Positions 33,952 through 45,532 of a DNA stretch of 64,000 bases are shown here, one piece after another. Both the position numbers and the translations under genes were made by a program. A model generated the notes under the pieces. That model was not told where the DNA came from. It worked only from the letters and a program-made list of their open reading frames with translations, and searched no databases. The DNA is from Hedera helix (lineage: Eukaryota; Streptophyta; Magnoliopsida; Apiales; Araliaceae): assembly GCA_947179155.2 (NCBI GenBank), contig OX359275.1:1921501-1985500 (forward strand). Direction: 5' to 3'. Numbering within the stretch: the stretch's first letter is position 1; every line of letters begins with the position of its first letter.

Positions 33952-35263
33952 ATCCTGGAAGTTTGCATTCACATTTTTTATTCTAATAACGTTTTCTTTC
34001 TTTTTTGGGGACAACTTAAATCTAGTAACATTGAACAAAGAACCCCAATTCTATCTAAAAATTTAAGCTTAACATGAACTCTGGTCAACATCTTTTCCGA
34101 GGAAAGGTACCCAGAACTCTTAGATGCTTGCTGTCTGGACAATGTAATATCGCATGCACCTCTTGTACTGGGCTCATCAACAAATAAGGAGAGAAGGCAC
34201 TAAACCTACATTACTCAATTTTAGATAAGCAATTGGAATTCATTGAGAATTGAATTAGAACATAACCTTGGACCAATCAAACTGCAATCCTAGAGTGCTA
34301 CATCGTAACTTCCGCAACAAAGCAGATGCTGACGTCGACTTGCAAGCATTTACTCTTGATGATGCACTGGGTTCTTCAGATGATTTCCATCTAGGAGCTA
34401 GATCATTAACTAGAGAGTTTTTATCAGTATTTAAACATTCTAACAAGCTTTTCTCTTCAACTAATATTTTCCTTTCGTTAGCTGCAAGCCTGCAAGGAAT
34501 AAGTCCTGTATGGGACCATAAATTGCGTTGTATTAGGAGGTTGGGAAAAACTGGTTAAACTCTCCCTTATCCATTGGCTCTGTTGCTCAATATTCAATAT
34601 TCAATGCTCCAGGAATGAAGTAAAACCCTGTACTAGAAAACACGAAAAACTCTCTTATCTGATAAATCAAGCTCAAACAAGTGCAAGTCAAAGTACACAA
34701 TTAGAACTCGTGACTACAGACAAGTGAATTATTACTTTTACGAACTGATTTCAGTGTCAAAAAAGAAACAATCCCAATAAGTATCCATCTGGTACAATTA
34801 TGCAAACCGAACTAAATCCATTATATTCTCTCAGCTATAAATAAATTAGATGTATAAATGAAAAGTAATTTATTAATCAGCAAGTGCAGAATTGTTTTAC
34901 ATAACAGGGCGTTTTTCCAAGCACAAAACTCCAGGAGGAAGTTTACCATTTCGATTGAAGGACTCTAGAATGGACTCAAAGTCCATAACTTCCGTTAAAT
35001 CAACTGGTCTTGGTTGCTTTTTCCTAAATGTGAACATAAACATTAGATACTAATACTATGAAACTAAGGCTTTACATATATACATTATGATATCTGCAGC
35101 AAACAATTGTATTACTTTGTAAAAAATATACATTTTGAGGAACTGAAATCTTACTTTTTGGAAGATTTGTTTTTTTTTATGGCAATAAAGTTTGTATTTT
35201 TTCTCTACTCTTCTGAAAAGCAGTCCGCTCTGATTCGTCGGTGACACTATCGGTTCCATGCAT

Positions 35264-35762
35264 GAGATTACCTTCGATGAAACTGAATGGGACTGGAATG
35301 ATCACCGAGTTGGGGATTTTTATGCTAGGGTTTCTCTGTACAGATTATTCATAAACGCTTTCATGTTTTGTTGATATTATCAGGTGTTACTCGGACCACC
35401 AAAGTATGGTGGTTCTTGTTCACAAAGCCGGATCATCTCGATTATTTTGGTTCGAAGTTTTATGAGAAAAGCGATTTGAGCACTCTACTTGTTTTTTAAA
35501 TTCCAATATTAACCTCGACATTATGTTTTCGAGTTTTGGATGAAAAAAAAATATATAAATTTTAATTCATAATGAAAAAGAAAAAAATAGAAATTTTGTA
35601 TATATTCTATAATTTTGTTACTAAATTTTAAAAGAAAAAAGTTAAATTTTATATTTAGATTACTATTTTGTTCATTGTAACAACCAAGTCAAATTCTAAA
35701 TTTAAATTAAATTATAAGATAATAAGACTCAATTCGTTTTTTTTTCCTAACACTTATATAAA
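35264..35762. other. Upstream flank of the ALKBH1 locus
   Basis: No gene seen. It should contain the promoter of the ALKBH1 locus, but I cannot place a TATA box. The stretch 35500-35760 is A/T-rich without structure. Confidence 0.5.
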
Positions 35763-35770
35763 CATTCAAG

Positions 35771-36164
35771 CAATATTATTAAAACCGGTTCGTAACCAGC
35801 GGTTCGATCGGTTGAACCGGAAATCGGTTCCTTTTTCGGTCCAATTTGGACCTGTTAACCAGTTTTGGTCAATAACTGGTTGACCCGGTTGACCACCGGT
35901 TTAATCGGTAAAACCGGTTAATTGACCCGGTTTTGAAGTAATTTTTTTTTAAATTTTTTTTTACCAATAATATAACATAATTTCACTATATTTTAGCTTA
36001 CAAAAAATTAAATGTTTTAAAATTTTATTAATTATTAATAATATATATTTTTATATATTTATGACGTCACTGGTTCAATAACGGTTCGACCACTGGTTGA
36101 ACCAGTGACTCATCTACCCGGTAACTTTTTCAGTTCGCTGAACGAACCGGTTCTGAGAACATTG
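35771..36164. mobile_element. hAT-like non-autonomous element (394 bp)
   Basis: Terminal inverted repeats CAATATTATTAAAACCGGTTCG and CGAACCGGTTCTGAGAACATTG are flanked by 8-bp direct repeats CATTCAAG (35763-35770) and CATTCACG (36165-36172), 7 of 8 matching. Both ends are full of ACCGGTT-type palindromes (about 35785-35935 and 36065-36150) around an AT-rich middle. An 8-bp duplication and this TIR form fit the hAT superfamily. There is no transposase. Confidence 0.85.
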
Positions 36165-36172
36165 CATTCACG

Positions 36173-37742
36173 TATTATCTAATATGTCCCTGAGTCAACT
36201 TAGTGATATTAACGATTAGCACTTTGAGTCATTTAAGTATTATCTTGATTTCGACTCTGATAATATAATTTTAGCCAAATTTTTAGTTCAAATCAAATCG
36301 TATCATAATAAACTTAATGCAATTTCTTAATAGTATTTTATTGATTATCTTAACCCATTACAAACTCATCAAAAAATGTTATAACTAAATGTATTAAAAA
36401 TAATAATTTGAGCTTTTATATACGTATTCAAATATCTCATATGTTATAATGTGGGACTATAATGTTACATTTTTATTAGTTTCATCTCCAACTTTGTTAG
36501 TTTTTTAATGGAAAAAAATTGATAAGAAAAGTCGTTGAATTGTATGTTTAATATTATAAAATTCAATAATAAAAGAATTAAACAAAAAAAAATTGCTTAT
36601 TATTTTTGTTAATTTTAAACCTCAAAGTGACGTTATTACGCATTTATAGTCGAAATGCTTTCTTTTTTTTACAAATATATTTTTTACTTAAAATTCTAAT
36701 AGTGTATGTGAGCATTTCAGTCTTTGCACTATAATAGCATCTGTAACAGTCTCTTCAACCACCTTCGAATATTTAAATAGGTAAATCATATCAGAAAAAT
36801 TGTCTCAAACAGTCTCTCCAACTTTAGTCATCAAATCTACAACCTTATTATTTTTCTTTAAAAATTGGTAAGTTGACATTGCTTCTTCAAAATATTTATT
36901 TTATTTTGGGAAAATCAAAATCATATGAAAAAGGCTTAAAATATTTATTTTGCTTGATAGGTTTGATGTCCAATTTATTTTAAATTTAATATCATTCTTT
37001 TTTTATTTATTTTGCCTTAATTAAATTGAATAGACTGCTAAAACACAAAATATTAAAATAACAAATAATATTCTTTAAATTACTACACATGTCAACAAAC
37101 TTCAATTTAAAGAATTTTTTTTTATTACTAGTATTAGAGATGCTCCAACACTCTATTTCTTGAACAGAAAAGAATAAAAAACTTAAATTTTTTCTTAATG
37201 TTGTTTATGAGTTTTTAATAGAAAAGAATAGAAAATTTAAAATTTTTATTTTCAAAAAAGAAATTCCATAATCAAACATAAATAATCAAAAGATTATCGA
37301 CCATACTCCCTTCTATAATCTTTTCATTATTTGTATTTCATTATGGAATAAAAAAAATTATTTATCTTACTATGAGAGTTGAAATTAAAGTAATTAGTTA
37401 GGCATTTGTTTTTCTAACTATGAAAGTTGGAAATAAAAGTTGAAATAATCTTTTGATTACCTACCATGCTCCTTTCGATAATTATAACTTATAGAAAGTA
37501 ATTAATTAGGCATTTATTTTTCAGAACCACATAGTCAATATAACATAATAAACCACTATCTTGTAATTTATTTGTTTTATTTATTGTATAGTATGATTAA
37601 CCACCACATGATAGTTGATTTATTTATTACATGCTATTAACAACCATTAGTTGGTTGTTAATTAGGTGTTCTCTTTGCAACTAGTTAAATTTGGGGCACA
37701 ATGAGGAGCACCAATGACGACTAGACCATGCTTCCAAGCGGG
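36173..37742. other. AT-rich intergenic region
   Basis: No gene, tRNA or structured repeat recognised. Confidence 0.6.
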
Positions 37743-37750
37743 ATCAGTGG

Positions 37751-38575
37751 TAGTGATGCACAAATGGCCTGCGGCCCGGCTTGGTCTAGCTCGGCCTGGC
37801 CTGAAGGCCACGAACATGCCACAGTTTTTGCCCCGCCTGGCCTGCCAAAAAGCCCGGCCTGGGGCCTGGGTTGAGGCCTGGCCCGGCCTGAGCCTGGCCT
37901 GGCCTGGTTCACCAAAAGTTTGGTCCGGTCTGCAGATTTTCTTTATTCCCTACTTCAATTCTCCCACTGCAGACGAAAACTTCATCTTTGTAACAACTCA
38001 TTCAATAAATAAAATAAAATTGACGTATTTTAATACGTTCATTCATGCATGTTTGTTTATATACAAATAAAGAAATCCATGAAAACACATTGACTAGTGT
38101 AATATATAAGGATTTTTCTTACCTAGCTAGCGACCTATACTTCTTACAGATCTTTCATTGCATCTTTATTTTAATAGATACTTAGCGTAACAACTAGAAA
38201 GTCATTTGCAAAATAATAATAAAAAAGATAATTTTCATTATTGTAATTTGAAAGCTGTAACTTGTAATATATTACTTTTAATTAATACATCAATTAAGTT
38301 TAAAATTTTAATTGGTGTTTTAATAATATTTAAAATTACTAAAAAAATTGTTTGAATGGATCGAATCGGACTGAACTGGCCTGGCTTGGCCTAAAGCCTG
38401 GCCAAACCTGGTTTGGCCTAGCCTGCAGGCCTCAACAGGCCCCCTTTTTTAGCGTCAAGCCTGGCCTGGCCTAGCCTGCAGGCCAAAAGTCAAAGGCTCG
38501 GCCCCGCCTGGTCAACGATCAAGGCCTGATAGGCCCAGGGCGGGCCAGGCCAGGGCGGCCTGTTGTGCATGCCTA
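37751..38575. mobile_element. hAT-like non-autonomous element (825 bp)
   Basis: Terminal inverted repeats TAGTGATGCACAAATGGCC and GGCCTGTTGTGCATGCCTA are flanked by 8-bp direct repeats ATCAGTGG (37743-37750) and ATTAGTGG (38576-38583), 7 of 8 matching. GC-rich ends packed with GGCCTGG/CCAGGCC motifs (37765-37930 and 38365-38565) surround an AT-rich core. The open frames across it are compositional. It has the same architecture as the elements at 35771 and 54933. Confidence 0.9.
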
Positions 38576-39081
38576 ATTAGTGGTCATCGTGGAGAATTTG
38601 ATATCTCCCCAGCCATGATCCCCATAATTTGGTTTCTTGGCATTCCCATCAAGTTTTCTTTGACAAAGAAAAGTCTCTGTCTTACGACACTTTTACAAAG
38701 AAGAAATCTTTTATTTCGCAACAGTTTGACCAAAAAAAAAAGATTTGGTATATTACTTATCCCAATTTCTTTTTCATTCAAATCATGTCAATTTTGGATG
38801 AAAAAATTGTTAAATTTTCTATCCATTTTTTTCTTTCTATTTAATAAAAAACCCAAAAATATAAGAATTAGACAAAAAAAATTTAAATTTTTCGTTTTAT
38901 TTATTTTTTTTATCCATTTTAAAACTCAGAAACGGAGCGGAAGAGTGCCGCCCTGATAAGCAAAATCAAAGGTGCTCGTATCACTGAAACAGAGAAAAAA
39001 ACGCCTAAAGTTCTTTTGGGGCCATTTGAAGGCACAGTAATAGTCCTATCACTCTACCCAAATCTATATTAAATCAGAAAA

Positions 39082-42000
39082 ATGGCGTGTGGGACTGCGT
39101 TCAGAACCCTCTTCTTAACAGAATCGCGGCGAACTTTTCCTTGTAATCCCTCCTTGTTTTTTGTATCATTTGTTTTCCAGAAATCTCCGACTCCAGCACC
39201 TTCTTTGAGGTGTGGCTGTAGAATCATCAAGGGTAGAAATTATCAGTTCCCACGGAGAACCAATCTCCTCAATTGCTCTCATATCGAAAAGCCCTCTTCA
39301 CAGGATGACCATGACCAAGACCCCCCTCAAGAAGCTGTTCTAAAGGCCATTTCAGGTCCATAATTTTTATATATGTTAGTTATAATCCAGTAATTTATAA
39401 TTACTTTCTATAATTTCCTACTTCTGTTTGATCCTTACTTGGTTCTCAGTTATGCATTGTGTATTTTTTTATGTGTTATTATATGCATGTGAGTATAATC
39501 AACTCAGTGTGAAAACAGGAAAAAAAAAAAAAGGCCAATTGCACAGGTTTTTATGAATGTGTTATGTGTTACCTGAAGGTGCCGTCCCTCCTAAGTCTAT
39601 ATAACTTAGGGATGGATAATAGTTTGGATTCATTCATTGTGGAAGATTTGAATACTAAACATATTGTCATAAGATTTTATATTCTATATGAGAATTTTAT
39701 GGGCTTATGTATAATGGTGGAAAGAATTATGAAATTGTGTCATGATAAGCTGTTTCTTTTTCAACTACAACACAACTACTAGAATTTTTATGTGATTTGT
39801 CAAAGCATGAAGTTGGCTCTGGTGTTATTGGTGTAACTCGATTTGCAAAATTTTCCAGAGTATGAGTTATTAGTTATATAGAAGGTTATATGTTGATTAT
39901 TTCTAGATTGAGTTAACTACATGTAAAGGTAGACCTAAGTTTTAACATTATTTCAGTAGTGTCGAAGACAGAAGGGAGGGTTGGACAAACTACAAATGTG
40001 GTTATTGGAGGTACAGTGACAGATGATGCGACCGATGAGTGGCTCACACTTGATCAGAAGGTATCATGTAATTTTTAAGTATCACAAAATGCTCATTTAT
40101 ACTTTTGGCATCACATTGTCCTTCAAACCCTAAGTCGGTTCTGTTCTCCGCTGGGTTAAATTTGTTTCTTTGCACTTTAGCCTTTTCAACAAGAAACCGA
40201 AATTTAAATTTGTAGCATATCAATATTAATTTTGTTGGGGTTCCCAGAAGCTCTTTGGGTAATGAAAATGACTTATAAGAGGGGAGAGGAGGAAAAGAGA
40301 ATGGAGAACGTTGGCAAGATGTTATAAGTAGGTCAACGATTGAAGGCCGTTTGGATTTTCAGAGTTCAAATTTCAGACTTCAGATTTTAGGATGGGCAGC
40401 CGATGTGTGTAGGATTTTACTGATAGTGTTATGTATTACTCGATAGGTAAATTCCTACCCAACAGTTAGAGGGTTCACAGCAATTGGAACCGGAGGCGAT
40501 GATTTTGTGCAAGCTATGGTTGTTGCTGTTGAAACAGTTCTTCAGCAGCCAATCCCAAAGGTAATATTTCTATTTATTTCAGTGAATCAGTTTCTAGACG
40601 AACTTGTTTGTTGGTTGATGCACTAATAATCAGGCTCTTGACTAATTAAATAAGAAAAATATCCAGGCTCTTGTTTCAGTATTATATAATCTTTTCTTTT
40701 TAATCGATAAGTCTACTCTGTCATTGTCTTTAGTGTATTGAGTTTGCTTCTTTTCGTGTGTCCATTAATTATAACCATTTTTCATTTGGTTCAAGCCAAC
40801 TAATAATCGGAATCAAAGGTGATAATTCTTTATAAGCAATGAACATATATTACATACCAAAACTGGGGGTAGAGTCCTAGTAGGCGAAGTTTATATACTA
40901 TACAAATAGATCGAACTTATCTGTCTGAACCAAAAGAATAGGTAAGGATACCCACAGAAAAGAAAGGACTCTCGAGATTCTGGATTAGATGACTACTCAG
41001 TTTTAGATGAATGAGAATGGTATCATAGAAAAAGATGGAGGCATTGCAGAATAGGGGTTGTGGTACGGGATGCCCCTTCCCCAACCCGGTCCCCTTCAAG
41101 GTAAACGTCCCAGCTCCAAACCTTCCCTGCTCCGTCGACTCTAAACCTCTTTGCACCCTGCGCAGGCCAAACATTCCCTCCCCCTTTATTGCCAATGCAA
41201 AGAAGAGAGTCATTATTAATCAGGTATTTTTCTTATGGTTCCGGCAGTATGTATGATTATTACACCACTAGCATAGTAGCCTGTGCAAAGCACGGGCTGT
41301 TTATATGTCTCCTGTTGAATGGGTTTTAGCTATAAGCAATTGAATAATTTGCATTTAATATTATAATCTTAGTTTTATGTGTGAAAGCATATTAAATATC
41401 AAATTCTTTGGAGCATATGTTCACGAAATTCACATAAACAGATCAATCATTAATCATATTTGTGATTTAAATAATGATAAACACAATCAAGTTGAGTATT
41501 AAATTTATTTATGTAGAAAATTATTACAGCTCACGACTAAGTGTGATTTGATTAGATACACTTATGGAACTCGAGAAACGAACGGACATGTTTGTTTTAC
41601 CTATGCGAATTTTTTTGGGCACCCATCATTGGTAATTAAAAATTTAAATAATAAATCCAACAAATAATTAAACATAATATTAACCACTACCAAATCAATT
41701 CGGTTGGATAAATATGAATCACTACCGAGTTAACTTGGTTGGATAAATATGAATCACTACCTAGTTAACTCTATTGGTCCTTCAATCAATTGAAAAATGA
41801 ACTCAAGTTTGGCCTTTTAAATATAGGTATTGATTCTAAACTCCCTCTTTTTGTTTAAGTTTAATCTGATGCTTACTTATAAGCTTGTGCTTCCAGATTT
41901 TGATGTGAATGAAACCCCTTTTGAAGGGCACTTAATGACCAGTCTAGCTTTCCACTATATACTCTTCACTCCCCACCAATTGTTTAGTCGAACAGAAATG

Positions 42001-45000
42001 ACTCATCTATTTGGTAGCAAAATACACAATGACTCTAACTTGTAATCGCAATACTATTCTCATGACTTATTGAAATTATGTAATATCTCAAGAATATAAA
42101 CAGTGAACAACAATCAAACAACCTACTTATACAAGCTAAAAGTTTTGAATCTAATCCAAATTTGTGCACCTTCAAATGAAAACAACAAAAACTCTGGTTG
42201 CCTGCTTGGTGTTGTTGATCTGCGCTGATGGAGTTGATCAGTGGCAAGATTGGTAAAAGTGAATTGCTACTATAAATGTAAGGTTAGAGGAAGAGTCAAA
42301 GAGTATAAGGTGGTGTTTGATAAAACTGAATAATTAAGATCTAAATGGTTAGTATATTATTTAATAATTTTAAAATTTTAATTTAATAAAAATAAGTGGA
42401 TAATATTGTTGAATGTATTTATATAAAAAAATTTACAAAAAAAAAATCTTTAAGAGACGGCTCTTAATGATTTGGACTTAATTTTATGTCTTACAGATTA
42501 AGAGACATTAAGAGGCCTACAAAATTTTAACAAACAACTATATCCTCTTACTGATTCAAAGGTGGAGTAGTTAAGAGGTATTAAGTGATAAACAAACACA
42601 ACCTAAGTCTGCCTAACTAAATTAGAAATTTCTCATGTTGATTGTGTTGGTTTGTAATATTCATAGACGCAATCAAATTGCACAAAATAGCGGAAGCATG
42701 ATAAAATCAAATTTAAAATTTACAAACCATAATCCAGGATCGACCTTTATGCGCAACTATTAATTAATAAAGAAGAAGTTAGAGATATACCCTTGTAGAA
42801 CTCAAAGCTTCAACGGGTACAAGTTCACCTCCAAATCTTTCGCATTCTCCTTGAATTTCACCGATTGGATTCCAATGATCAACGTTAGCCACCCAAGTGT
42901 TTGGCCTCTAGAGGTGATCCACCAAGGAATAATAATAATTCAAGAAGTGGGTGATGGCAAATCCTAGTTTTCTCTTTCTAGAGAATATGTGAGTACTCTC
43001 CCAAAACTTATGGAAGTGTATGTGTGTAACCTTAATCCATAATAAGACTTCTCTTATTTATAGATTTAGTAAACACTCCTAACACCTTTAGGAATAGGGT
43101 TTTTAATTAAACTCCTAATCTAATTAGGATATTAATTAATTTAATATAATAATTATAATTCCTAAACCATTTAGGAACTTAATTATTAATTATGAGAGTA
43201 CTCTTATTAATTAATTCCTAAACCATTTAGGAACTAAATAATAATGATAATAGTAATAATAATAATAATAAGACTCCTCTTATTAATTTATAATTAGTAT
43301 TTTCAAAATACTAAATAATAAATATTAAGCTATTTAATTTATTCTATCCACATAGTATAAATTAAATATACTTAATTCATTATTACAATTATGCCATTTA
43401 TTTCTTAAATAATTATTTTCCTTTTGCGGTGTGACCCTTTAGGTTCTCCATATTAAACCGGTTATAGAATAAATTAATTAGAATTATTCTAATCTTATTT
43501 ATATAAATAAATTAAACTATTTAATTCATTTAAATAAATAATATTTATTCCATAATAAGGGTAAGCCCCCTTAGCGATCAACGACTTTCCAGATAATATA
43601 GATTTCAACATTTAATCACAAAAGAACCTATTCAGCGAATAGTTACCGTACAATTCAATCCTTCTACCTCACAACGTCCCAATCAAATATAAGACATGGT
43701 ATAACTGTCAAGTCTTATTTTATTTGATTATATGCATTTCGATCCTTAAATGAATAACTCCAATTAATGTAAATTAGAAACTACTTTCTAATTTTCATTC
43801 TGCCTTGGCCAATGACTACTGAGTTGTCATTTATCGAATCGCATAGGACATTCCCTTCTTTTACTAGAAGTGGTAGATTCTTTGTTGATCATTCACCTAT
43901 CTCCATGTATGACTTATTATATCCAATCATACCCTTTGATACACCCTAAAGGTTTTAAGGAATATGTCAAAATATAATTCATCATACACAAGATACTATG
44001 ATGATCTCAAGTCCAAGGATCACTTGTACTACTATCACAAAAGGAACTCCTATTGACAAGCAAGTAAGACTCCATTAGGTGTTCCTTGAGCGAGTCACGT
44101 TCAGTGAACTTATTCTCTAATAAGCACCTACATACTTGCTTTAGTGTCTCTACACAAATGATTATGAGATCAATCATTCTCTTCATAAGAGCAAACATAG
44201 TATATACCAATCTATCCGGATCTACTAATTCCCCTTTTTAGTGATCCAACGATTAGGAACAATTTTAGTTTTGAGCTATCTTGAATTTAGATCTCATTAG
44301 CATGATCCTCATCATGGTTCTAAAAGCATTGCTCAAAAACTATGGGTTTATCCATTTGATTAATTTAAGTAATTAATCATGAATAAAGAAATGCCTTGAT
44401 TCTTTTATTAATAAACGAACAAGATTACAAAGTATATGCTTATCACATCAAATGTGATTGGCTTGAGGGCATACTACTTTCAGATTGTAGATACCAAGGC
44501 TGTTAGATATTCATTTAGGGTGGTTTAAAAATTATAATTTCTAATAAGGACCAATAGCGCTTAATCCCATCCCCAACTGTAACCAGAATGGGTTTTCCAT
44601 TTTCCTTCTAACTTGCCCCTAGCCCATTTAATAGCCCCAAACCCGTCACATTAATGAAGTCTGGCGGGAATAAGAAGTGTAACAGGGAGCAGGATATATG
44701 AGAAATGCAAAATCATTTGTGGCAATAGAGTGAGGCTTTGTGCTGAGAGCATAGTTAAAGTTAAGTTGACATGGATCACTTATTGGCACGTGGCAAAAGT
44801 ATTTATAGTTTTATACAAGTTTCAGCTAGATGGTAAAAGTACTCCAAAAACAGGCTTGGAGATCCCAGAAACATAAAACTTTTCCACTATCATAGACAAG
44901 GAACGGAGTGCCACTAGCATCTGCTAAGTTTTACTGTGGCAAGTGTTATTTCCAGTTTGCTTCAATAGTTTGTAGGGATAAGTTTCTCTTATACTCACCA

Positions 45001-45532
45001 TACGTGGATGTCTTGTTATTGTAGGGGAACTCCCCTTATTTTTGAAGAAACTTTGCAGCAAGCTGCTTAATCAGTTTGTTTTAGTCGTAGAGAATTTATC
45101 AGCAAGAAATTGCATCGAGAAACTACCAAGTGGGATTGTGTACCAAATTTGTGTTGCTTGAGGGAAAAGCAATTCAGATTAAATTTTTATTTTTCAGCAA
45201 AAGTTGTTTGTTAGTCTTGAATCTAAATCAATTGGTTTCTTGTTTACACAGGGCCAAGTGAAGCAAAAAATATCATCGGGAGGAAAATATGTCTCGGTGA
45301 ATATTGGACCTGTTCAAGTTGCTTCCAGTGAGCAGGTAATCACTCTGTGTGTGTGCTTATATTATGTTATTAGGTATTTCGATGTGTACGACAAGAAATA
45401 GAGTGTTGTGATCATATGATATAGTCATTGTCGATATTTCTGACTAAATTATCATTACTTCACTGTGTTTTCCAGGTTCAAGCTGTATATAATGCAATGA
45501 GGAGAGATGACCGGATGAAATACTTTTTGTAG
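39082..45532 (+). CDS. Plastid DUF493 family protein
   Basis: Five exons, 39082-39355, 39957-40060, 40447-40560, 45252-45335 and 45476-45532, give a continuous 210-codon frame. The first 60 residues or so are Ser/Arg/Pro-rich with few acids, a likely chloroplast transit peptide. The C-terminal domain runs from VRGFTAIGTGGDDFVQAMV through GKYVSVNIGPVQVASSEQV to AVYNAMRRDDRMKYFL, the DUF493 (YbeD-like, ACT-related) fold. The molecular role of plant members is not established; bacterial YbeD-type proteins are small ACT-like domain proteins. Intron 2 ends in tandem CAG-TAG acceptors, both keeping frame. Intron 3 is about 4.7 kb and is inflated by a solo LTR and other repeats, yet its splice sites are intact. 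No damage to the coding sequence is seen. Confidence 0.88.
40561..42644. other. DUF493 intron 3, left part
   Basis: Intronic. It contains a 21-base near-palindrome AGCCTGTGCAAAGCACGGGCT (41278-41298), a 35-bp tandem repeat at 41685-41777 and a C-rich patch at 41035-41200 with a short open frame that I could not assign. No second gene is seen. Confidence 0.6.
41685..41777. repeat. 35-bp tandem repeat, 2.6 copies
   Basis: Units start CACTACC and end GGATAAATATGAAT: 41685-41719, 41720-41754 and a partial third unit to 41777. Confidence 0.85.
42645..44482 (-). mobile_element. Solo LTR (1.84 kb), probably Ty1/copia, in DUF493 intron 3
   Basis: A segment starting TGTTGG and ending CTACTTTCA on the plus strand is flanked by a perfect 5-bp duplication GATTG (42640-42644 and 44483-44487). 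On the minus strand it starts TGAAAGTAGTATGCCCTCAAG, a form common at the start of plant copia LTRs, and ends ...CAACA. It has no internal coding region, primer site or second LTR, so it is a recombined solo LTR. It lies antisense to the host gene and contributes 40 percent of the intron. The superfamily call is inferred from the LTR start only. Confidence 0.82.

Larger units (their letters stand above)
31415..35263 (-). pseudogene. ALKBH1: ALKBH1-type Fe(II)/2-oxoglutarate dioxygenase locus, apparently broken
   Basis: Seven exons in order and with sensible splice sites match plant ALKBH1, a nucleic-acid demethylase of the AlkB family. Exon 1: 35155-35263. Exon 2: 34901-35023 (DLTEVMDFESILESF). 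Exon 3: about 34267-34632 (GFYFIPGALN to STLGLQFDWSK). Exon 4: from 33075 downward (RNYSVALPHKKIPD to VVNYFGS). Exon 5: 32506-32561 (GGHLDDMEADWSKP, giving the HxD iron ligands). Exon 6: 32272-32413 (FLLGGKS to ECFHG, third iron ligand). Exon 7: 31415-31539. Damage: exon 1 is readable only by two frame changes at homopolymers (TTTT near 35219, nine A near 35174); exon 3 has three frame changes including tandem 7-bp (GAATATT) and 8-bp duplications; exon 4 lacks a donor; the C-terminal RxNxxxR that binds 2-oxoglutarate reads YINININIT-like (YINI..ITQVF) without either Arg. Identity is sure; complete loss of function is inferred. Confidence 0.82.

Noticed and set aside
41035..41256. 73-codon frame in DUF493 intron 3, with a 98-codon antisense frame
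   Set aside because: C-rich patch open on both strands, no recognised domain or splice context.
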